From: Desmodesmus armatus
Lineage: Eukaryota > Chlorophyta > Chlorophyceae > Sphaeropleales > Scenedesmaceae
DNA: 64,000 bases
Assembly: GCA_007449985.2 (NCBI GenBank)
Contig: VIIQ02000836.1
Location: 248,001 to 312,000, forward strand
Reading direction: 5' to 3'
The translations under genes were made by a program, and so were the position numbers. The notes under the pieces are model-generated. The model was not told the DNA's origin, did not search any database, and was given only the letters and a program-made list of their open reading frames with translations. Shown piece by piece: positions 56,157 through 64,000 of this stretch (positions are counted from its first letter, which is position 1; each line of letters starts with the position of its first letter).

Positions 56157-56478
56157 AAGCCATGGTGCCCGAGCTGTGCTGCATGTGCGCACAAGCTGCT
56201 TACAAGGTTCCAGCTGTGTATTGCCAGTCGTGCAGTGCGGCATGTGCATCATGCCGCCTGGCTCCCTACCTGCCCTGCTTCTACTAATGAGCCCGTCGAC
56301 CCAGGCTGCACACCTTGATGGCTGACACTTGAGCGGAATGCAGGTGACACTGGTGAGTTTGTGCTGGTCTCTACTAGTGCCACCTTCTGCTCAGGCTGGC
56401 CGGTCTTGCATCTGCATGAAATCAGTCCAACGCTTTTGAGGATGGGATGGTTGCAGAACAGCTGTTGCATGAGCGCTT

Positions 56479-56506
56479 TGTAACCTGGCTAGCATGCAGT
56501 GTGTAA
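56479..56506 (+). terminator. Pair of TGTAA poly(A) signals after the TTLL gene
   Basis: TGTAA at 56479-56483 and 56502-56506, about 320-350 bases after the stop. The equivalent place before the second C39 copy (about 60930-60980) keeps the surrounding sequence but has lost both signals. Confidence 0.55.
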
Positions 56507-56802
56507 CGCTTCTATACAATTTGTGCGAGGTTCAATTGGTACTCGGTTCTGGCTGTGCTGGCTGATGGGCTGCATTGTGTGGTGTGCATGCAGGGGGTTC
56601 CAGCAGTGGAGGTGCAGGATGACATGGGTGGTGAGCGGAGTCTTGAGTGTTGCTTGTTGCATCGGCTGGGGTACTGGACCTGACCGAGCTTGGCAGCACT
56701 TGGGATATTTGTAAACGTACACAATGATTGTTTTTGTAAAAGAGATGTTTTTGTGAAGCTTCCGTCCTGCATGGAACGTCAGCATGTCCGTGCACACGCC
56801 CG

Positions 56803-56831
56803 CTTCCGGAGTCAACGGCCGTCCGCGGAAG
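56803..56831 (+). promoter_or_regulatory. Conserved inverted repeat in the C39 gene promoter
   Basis: CTTCCG and CGGAAG flank GAGTCAACGG 116 to 144 bases before the start codon, followed by CTGACGCGACTTTGTG. The same block is kept before the second copy at 61257-61282 with a three-base shorter centre, while surrounding bases have diverged. That suggests a bound regulatory site. Confidence 0.5.
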
Positions 56832-56946
56832 CTGACGCGACTTTGTGTGACGACACGTAACCAAAGCAACCTATCCTCCCATAATGTTTCGACTGATGCA
56901 CAATATTCCCTCAAAGTCAATAATCCATCGTTTTGTAATTGACCAA

Positions 56947-59900
56947 ATGGCTTGTCACATCACCATCATGCGTGCAGTGGCGCTCTCGTTGTTGCTGCTG
57001 CTGAGCGTCACGGCACCATCTGCAGCCACGAATTTAGCAAAATCACGCCGACAGCTCATGCAGGCAACGCCCAGACCGAACATCAGCAGCCCGGCGGACG
57101 TGACGAACACGACTCATCCGCTGCTTGCTGTGCGGCTTGACATCGGCCCTCTCCGACAGTACTGGTGCGACTGCGTACTTGCCTTGTTGCCTGCAGCTTG
57201 CACCACCAGGCCAGAGCAACTTGTTTGCTGCAGATGGGCACCATGGCAGCCGGTGCAGTGTCAGGCAACATTCAGGCTCCAGCATTCAGGCTCCAAAGTG
57301 CAGCAAACATTTGGGCCGTTGCTTATGCGCTGCTGTGTGTTGTGCATTGTGTGCAGGCCTGAGCACCATGGATACTGTGAGTAGGGGGGGGCCTACGTGC
57401 ATCACGGCAGGGACAGTTGCACATTATGCAGCCAAAGCAGCGCAGCCATGGAGTGAACATGATTACACATAGCTGCTGTCATAGTCAAGGCATTCAGCGC
57501 ATGCTCTGCCATAGGCAACTCTCTGCCAACCTGATGCACTAGCTGACAGAGCTCTGTTCATGCATGGTGCAACTGTGTCGCAGGTGGGGAGATGAGCATT
57601 CAGCAGGTGCGCTTGATTGACCAAAGGCTTCCTTGCTTCCAGCAGCGCTCGCATTCAGGCCCGCATGACACATCCAGGATGCATGTGTCACACCTAACAC
57701 CGAACAAAGTTGCCACAAAACCTTCCCACGGTACCGTTGGGCTTGCACCTGGCACCAGTGTGCCTCTGACGCACAGTAATCGTGCTGTTGGCCACAACTG
57801 CAGGCTGCTGCCTACCACGGCCACTGGGTGAGCCAGCGTGCGGCCAGGCGGCTGGCTGGTGGTGAGGTGCTGTTCAGCCAGTTCCACGGTAGGTGACGAA
57901 CTGTTGTGTTTTTGGCAAATAGCCCAGCTTTGTAGGTTCAATTTGCTAGCCAGCTTGAAACACTGGCCGCCAGCTGGCAATGCGTGATGCACAGCCCTGG
58001 TACTTGCTTACACACATCAGCCCAGGTGCAGCTCAAGAAATACGTCAGCACGGTGTCGCACCACCAACAGATTGGTTGAACAGGGCCCTCGCTTGTGCAC
58101 TCTGTACTATGCTTGATGTGCCAAGCAGTGCAGCTTGCAGTTTGTAGCGGCAAGTGTGGGGAAAAGCCGGTGTGTGCCAGCCTGATTTGAAGTCACTGCA
58201 CTGCCACACTGCGGTAGTTCCCAATGCAAGAGCAAAAGGTCTATAAGATGTCAGTCTCATTTTTAAACTGCATGCACTTTGTCTGCAGGTGAGAACATCC
58301 TCCCACTTGTCAGTGAGCAGCTAGGCTTCAACTTCACCCACTTCCGGCGCGTCCCTGTGGCTGATGGTGGGCTCCAGGAGTACCTGGTGTGGATGAAGGA
58401 GAACCTGGCAGCAGGACTGCCGGTCATCTTTGTGGCACGCCTCAAGAATGGAGAGACCCTGGTGGTGAGCATGTGCATCATGATCATGCCATGCTGTACT
58501 TGTGCAACCTATGGTTTTATATGACAGCTGGCCTTCAGGATGCATTGCAAGTCGTGCCGACTGGGGGCCTTGACTGGTGCAGATGCTGCTGCTGTGCTGC
58601 AAACAACCTGTCCATGGATTTTATGCCCTGGCAATGCATATGCATGCCTGCACCTGTCTTGTGCCGGCTCCCTCCTACGCCTTCCTTGCTGGTACTTGCG
58701 CACCATGCTGACAACCCGCCCCTGCCAACACCCTGCTGTGCTGCCTGCATGATGGTGACCGCTTGCGTGTTGTGGGGCTCAGCCTGGGTCATATGACCAC
58801 ATCATGGTGAGCTTTGCCCCTGGACCACGTTGGGGCCTCGTTGTTCCAACGTTGCAGGGCCAGTCCAAGTCTCACCCTTCCCTGCAGAATGGCCTTGTTT
58901 CACAAGCCACTCGTGTCAGTGGCCACCACAGCTGCAGCACAACAGCACGCTTGCCGCATTGACAACAACAGTGTTCAAGGGCAAAGGACACAATCAGTTG
59001 TCCTGATTCGAGACCTGCAGATCTGCAGGGCACCATAGGGACTTGCAAAATGTCGATGAACTGGCCAGCAGAGCCTTGGGGTGTTTGAATCAAGGACCCA
59101 TCAGTTGTATGTTTCTCATGTTGGTGTACATGCCGCCAGCATGCTCATGCATGTTGTGCTGCTGCCCTGCTGCTGCCACCCCCCATTTTCCCTGCTTGGC
59201 TGCAGCCTATGTACGGCTTCTCCTCCCATTCAATCAGCACTGTTGAGCCTACAGACGTGTTTGTGTGGACGTCTGGCAACCGCAACGAGATTGTGCGCTC
59301 CGTCTCCACACCTGGCTTCTTTGGATCGGGCCCCAAGAACTGCACGTTCAACCTCACTGAAGGTGGCTGCATCAACAGCAACGGTTTGACCCACAATTAC
59401 GGTGCGCTGCAGCAAAATCCCTGAATGCGATGAAGCATGCACCAAAACTACTCAATGAACTGACGGGACGCCCTTGGCATTGCCTTTTGCCCTTGACCAG
59501 CGGCACCACAGCATTATTAATCCTTGCCAACATCCACACAGCCATCATGGCGCGATGCAGCCACTGTGCCTTGAGCAGATTCAGCAGTGGGGCTACAATG
59601 CGTCAAACCACTGCAACTGCAGCAACTTGGGGTTGAACCTGCACAGCAGCTATCAAATCCAAAACCTCACGCAGACACAGAGGCCACCACACCCACTGCC
59701 TCTGCTGCTGCTGCTTCGCTGCTGCCAATGCTGCCACCGCTGCCACCGCGGGCACGTGTTTCCAACAACAGGCATGGGCATTGCAGGGCTGTTTGACGAA
59801 AACAGGGTGTTCCTGCCGATGCAGCTGAACATCACCGACTGGGAGGACGGGACCGCAGGAGACAGGGAGCCCAGGGATGGAGACGTGCAGGGAGAGTACA

Positions 59901-60394
59901 CACTCAACCTGACACGCGCCGGTAACTTCTCTGTTGGCGAGGTCTTCACTATCTACAAGTTTGTCATGGCTAGGGGTCGACATGTGGATGGCGTAATTAC
60001 GTCGGGGCGTGTTTTGAGTAATGTCACCAGTGCAAAGGCTGTGGATGAGTTGTGCACTGCGGCGGAAGATGCCTGTAGGAGCCACACCTTCCAGGTTGCT
60101 GTGGCTGGACCCCAAGTCGTGGCTGCAGCAGAGCAGTGGTTGGGGCACATCCGAGCCAATTCTGTTACCTTCTTTGTGGCAGTGAAGGCATCTGCTGTTG
60201 GCCTTGCTTCGGGGTCACTCGGGGTGACTCAGTTGCTAAATGCAAAGGTTGACTCAACCCTCAAGTTGAGTGAGCAACCAGTGTCCAGTGGCTGCACTGG
60301 CCGGAAGCCTCTGCCTGTAGTGTGTCTGCTGTTGTTGGCGTACATCAGTGCTCATGCAGGGCTGCTAGTGGCACCAGCTTTTTGGGTTGTGTGA
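56947..60394 (+). CDS. Secreted C39-like cysteine peptidase family protein, copy 1 (454 aa)
   Basis: Eight exons are all in phase: 56947-57164, 57357-57376, 57584-57606, 57804-57888, 58289-58464, 58783-58806, 59206-59401 and 59772-60394 (1,365 coding bases). Residues 1-30 form a signal peptide (MRAVALSLLLLLSVTAPSAA). LDIGPLRQYW then GYCGEMSIQQ gives the catalytic Cys near residue 80. Its codon is split over the intron after a 20-base exon. YHGHWVSQRAARRLAGG, EYLVWMKENLAAGLPVIF and YDHIM (catalytic His near 180) complete the papain-like C39 pattern known from similar algal and oomycete secreted proteins. Many Asn-x-Ser/Thr sites (NFTHF, NCTF, NITDW, NFSV) fit secretion. The C-terminal part (GEYTLNLTRAGNFSVG) is the usual beta-rich domain. 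The protein ends in a hydrophobic stretch (VVCLLLLAYISAHAGLLVA), possibly an anchor. Substrate unknown. Confidence 0.85.
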
Positions 60395-61407
60395 GTTGCC
60401 AGGCTGTAGTTGTGGTCACAGTGTGACAGTCACTGTCGGAAAGTTGGCATGTTGCCCATGCCATATGCATGTATGACTTTGTTGTGTACTTCCTGGGTCA
60501 CCCAGGGCCCCCTACGAGGGGAGGTGACCTTGTGCAAGATGCTGGCTTGCGGTTTGTTGATACTATGCGGTACATTGATACTATCAATATTGCAGTAGAT
60601 ATGTACCGAGCCTTGTGCCCTGATGCCACAAGATCTCTGCCTATTTTGCGGTTTGCCAGTACTTCTTCGGGGCCTGCCGCTTGCTCTGGCAATGATGTCT
60701 ATCGTCAACACTTGTTATATGGTTCATTATGTGCCGCAAGGCACTGCTGCTGTGCCCAAAGGCGTCACACCTGAGTGGATGGCAGGTGACATTGCTGGTT
60801 GTGCGCTGGCCTCACTGCTGCCACTTTCTGCTGCCACTTTCTGCCCAGGCTGGTTGGTACACAATCGTAGTGAACCAGTCTAACAGTCCTGAGGTTGAAT
60901 GGCATGCAAACATCAGCAGAACAGCTGCTGCATGAGCGTTGTGTAGTTTGGCTAGCATGCAGTGTGTGCCAGGGCGCTCTCGTCCTTGTACGCGGAACAA
61001 CAGATGCTTGGTACTGGCTGTGCTGTCTGAGTGTGCATGTGTGGTGTGCATGCATGGTGCCAGTGCAGATACAGGATGACAGGATGGTGAGCTGAGTTTC
61101 GACTCGAAGCTTTTGAGTGTTGCTTGTTGCATTGGCTGGGGTATCAGACCTTGCCAAGGTCTGCAGAGCTTGAGCTAGTTGTAACCGTGCGCCTTGATGG
61201 TTCTTTTTGGAGCATGCGTCTTGCATGGAACGTCAGCACGTCCGTGAACACGGCCGCTTCCGGAGTCAACGGTCGTCGGAAGCTGACGCGACTTTGTGCG
61301 TAGCGACACATGTAACTGTCGCAACTTACCTTCACATATTGTTTCGCCCCACGCACAATAAACGCTTTTCATTGATGTCAACAACTTGTCGTTCACCAAT
61401 CAACGCA

Positions 61408-64000
61408 ATGGCTTGTTACATCAGCAGCATGCGTGCAGTGGCGCTCGCTTTCTTGCTGCTGCTGAACGTCACGGCACCATCTACAGCGGCAAATGCAGCA
61501 CAAACACGTCGACAGCTCATGCAATCAACGTCAAGGCCGGAGATCAGCAGGCCGGCTGATACCACGGACACGACTCATCCGCTGCTTGATGTGCGGCTCG
61601 ACATCGGCCCTCTCCGACAGTACTGTGCGACTGGATACTTGCCCTTTTGCCTGTAGCTTGCACTACCAGGCCAGAGCAGACTGTGGGCTGCATGACTTCA
61701 TTGCAGCTCGGGCAGTTTTGGCAATGTCAACTTACTGGCTCCAATGTGTGGCACCTGCTGGGCTGTTGCTTGTGCGATGTTGTGTGTTGTGCATTGTGTG
61801 CAGGCCTGAGCACCATGGATACTGTGAGTGGGCGGCTACTTGCATCACGGCAGACTCACGGCCGTGGCACATTCATGCGTGCCAAAGCAGGCACGCAATG
61901 CATGGAGTGTACACGATCATGTAGCTGCTGCCATGATCAATACAGTTCAATGCGCATGCTTTGACCATGCATTCAACACACCTCTGTCAAAGGCCCTGTA
62001 CAGTTACGCTAACTGTACAGACATGTCTGCCGAAGCTGATGCATTAGCTGACTCATCTCATGCATGGTGGCAATGTGTTGCAGGTGGTGAGATGAGCATT
62101 CAGCAGGTATGCTTCAATGACAACAGACTTCCTTGCTTACATCAGCGCTTACATTCAGAGTCGCATGACACGTCCATGATGCCAACATGATGCGTCATTT
62201 GAGTGACTGACTTGACAACATTGAGAAAAGCTGCCAAACACCTTGCCACGGTGGGCTTGCATTCGGCAGCACTGTGCCTTGCATACACACAGTGCTCGTG
62301 CTGTTGGCCACCCTGCAGGCTGCTGCCTACCATGGCCACTGGGTGAGTCAGCGCGCTGCCAGGTGGCTGGCCGGGGGTGAGGTGCTGTTCAGCCAGTTCC
62401 ACGGTAGGTCAAAACCATTGTGTCCTTGACTACTGGCCTAGCCCTGTATGTCCAGTCTGCAACACTGGCACAGCTGCGTGATGCACAGCCCTGGTGCTTG
62501 ATCACGTCATCACAGCCCAGCAGCCCAGTAGCAGCCCAAGGAATACGTCAGCGACGTGTGGCACATTCTAATAGGCCTATGCATAAGGTTCTGGATGCAC
62601 TCAGTTCATTTTTGAAGTTGCGCGATGAATGCATTCTGTGTGCAGGTGAGAACATCCTGCCACTTGTCAGTGAGCAGCTAGGCTTCAACTTCACCCACTT
62701 CCGGCGCGTCCCTGTGGCTGATGGTGGGCTCCAGGAGTACCTGGTGTGGATGAAGGAGAACCTGGCAGCAGGACTGCCGGTCATATTCGTGGCACGCCTC
62801 AAGAATGGGGAGACCCTGGTGGTGAGCACATGGGGCACGTACAATGCCACCTGTGAATGTTGTATGACAGCTGGCCATCAGCATGCATTGTACGTCATGC
62901 AAGGGCCTTGACTGATGCAGATGCTGCTACTTTGACAACTGTGACAGTTGTCATGACAACTGTGACAACTGTGACAGTTGTCATGACAACTGTGACAATG
63001 CATGCCTGCACCTTTTCCGTGCCTGCCCCCTCCTACCCCTTCCTTGCTGGTGATTGCACACCATGCTGACATCCCGCCATGCCAACACCCTGCTGTGCTG
63101 TCTTCATGATGATGATGGCTTGCCTGTGGTGGGCTCAGCCTGGGGCATATGACCACATCATGGTGAGCATTGCCCTTGGACTAATTTATCAGAAGGCCTT
63201 GTATTTCCGAAATGCATTGAATGCAGGGCCAGTCCAGTTCATGCCCTTCCCTACCGCACGGCCCACAACAACAAGCTCGGCAACCCATTGCTGCAGGACA
63301 TGCAGCACGCTTTGCCACTTTGTCCGCAGCCTGTGTAACAGCTGATGTGCATATCAACAGCATGCTCATGCATGTTGCAATCATTACATGGCTGCTGCTG
63401 CTGCTGCTTGCAACCGTCCTTCCTGGCTGCAGCCCATGTACGGCTTCACATCCCATTCAGTCAGCACATTTGAGCCCAATGACGTGTTTGTGTGGACGTC
63501 TGGCAACCGCAACAAGATTGTGCGCTCCGCCTCCACGCCTGGCTTCTTTGGGTCAGGGCCAAAGAACTGCGTCTTCACATTGACTGAAGGCGGCTGCATC
63601 AACAGCAACAGCCAGACCCACAACTACGGTGCGCGCAGTGCAGCAAGGTCCATGAATGCATCAAATGGCTCATGATTGAATGCGTCAATGATTGTCAATG
63701 CATTCAGAATGCAGGCACCATGAATACTCAAATAGCTGATGGGACGTGTCCTTGGCATTGCCTTGCACTTACACAGCGGCACTACCAAAGCATGTCTTCA
63801 TTCTACGCTGGCCTTGCCGGATATCTACACAGCCAGAATGGCGCGATGCAGCCACTAGCCATGACCAGATGTAGCAGTGGGGCTACAATCATTGTACAAG
63901 TTGTCAGCACCTGCAACTGCAACGCCCAGCAGAGCAGCTATCGCATCACAACCCCATGCAGAAAAAGAGGCTGCCACACCCACTGTTGCTGCTGCTGCTG
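61408..64000 (+). pseudogene. C39-like peptidase gene, copy 2: frame broken at first donor, cut by window end
   Basis: Equivalent exons are 61408-61624, 61804-61823, 62084-62106, 62319-62403, 62646-62821, 63139-63162 and 63433-63628. The last exon should start just past 64000. All exon lengths equal copy 1 except the first, which is 217 instead of 218 bases. Copy 1 has TACTG before GTGCGA; copy 2 has TACT before GTGCGA, so one G is gone. The frame then reads CLSTMDT and stops in the next exon instead of WPEHHGYCGE. The rest is well kept: signal peptide, MSIQQ, YDHIM and VFVWTSGNRNKIV. It is either a young pseudogene or a one-base assembly error. Confidence 0.75.
62931..62999. repeat. Palindromic tandem repeat in an intron of C39 copy 2
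   Basis: TGACAACTGTGACAGTTGTCA is repeated as alternating direct and inverted TGACAACTG/CAGTTGTCA blocks over about 69 bases. It can fold into hairpins. The matching intron of copy 1 (58465-58782) lacks it, so it arose after the duplication or was inserted. Confidence 0.92.

Larger units (their letters stand above)
56440..64000 (+). repeat. Tandem duplication of about 4.46 kb carrying the C39 gene
   Basis: Start codons of the two copies are 4,461 bases apart, and all exons, introns and the promoter follow in the same order. The duplicated unit begins inside the 3' flank of the TTLL gene: CTAGCATGCAGTGTGT occurs near 56490 and again near 60951. The second unit runs past the window end. Confidence 0.92.

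Overview
This window is nuclear DNA of a green alga, most likely a chlorophyte of the Chlamydomonadales/Sphaeropleales kind. Genes are split into many small exons with clean GT-AG borders. Coding sequence is rich in Ala/Gln/Ser runs encoded by CTG/CAG triplets. Some genes are followed by the chlorophyte polyadenylation signal TGTAA. There are no operons, and I see no tRNA or rRNA gene and no CRISPR array. The species cannot be named from the sequence alone. I built exon chains by hand by requiring a donor, an acceptor, a compatible phase and a recognisable protein across each junction.

Layout. (1) 231-5440, minus: the 5' part of a very long, low-complexity, unrecognised protein that runs off the left edge. 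(2) 6190-8513, plus: a cyclin T/K-type cyclin. (3) 9161-13246: a head-to-head pair of one gene family, a decayed minus copy (A) and an intact nine-exon plus copy (B, 353 aa). The family looks nuclear and is not known to me. (4) 13.2-18.4 kb: mostly non-coding, with one weak gene. (5) 18404-25977, minus: an MPS1/TTK-type kinase with a long C-terminal tail built from repeatedly duplicated exons. (6) 26.2-35.0 kb: the same family as A/B again, as a large inverted duplication. Minus copy C is nearly intact and internally reiterated. Plus copy D has lost exon 1 and carries stops. (7) 35.0-41.5 kb: a possible reverse-transcriptase scrap, a nested palindrome and a 29-copy, 39-bp minisatellite. (8) 41521-43006, minus: RNA polymerase I subunit RPA12. 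(9) 43925-46712, plus: an F-box/leucine-rich protein with a coiled-coil end. (10) 48793-51282, minus: the ADAT3/TAD3 subunit of the tRNA A34 deaminase. It is divergent from (11) 52014-56156, plus: a tubulin-tyrosine-ligase-like enzyme. (12) 56947 to the right edge: two tandem copies of a secreted C39-like cysteine peptidase gene.

The recognised genes are housekeeping functions (transcription elongation cyclin, Pol I, tRNA editing, spindle checkpoint kinase, tubulin modification) with no shared pathway. The common theme is recent rearrangement: tandem, inverted and exon-level duplications followed by decay. Several otherwise good genes carry one-base frame breaks (cyclin, F-box, TAD3, the left-edge gene, one C39 copy). 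These are either early pseudogenisation or uncorrected assembly indels, and reads would decide. The least explained items are the A/B/C/D family and the kinase tail.
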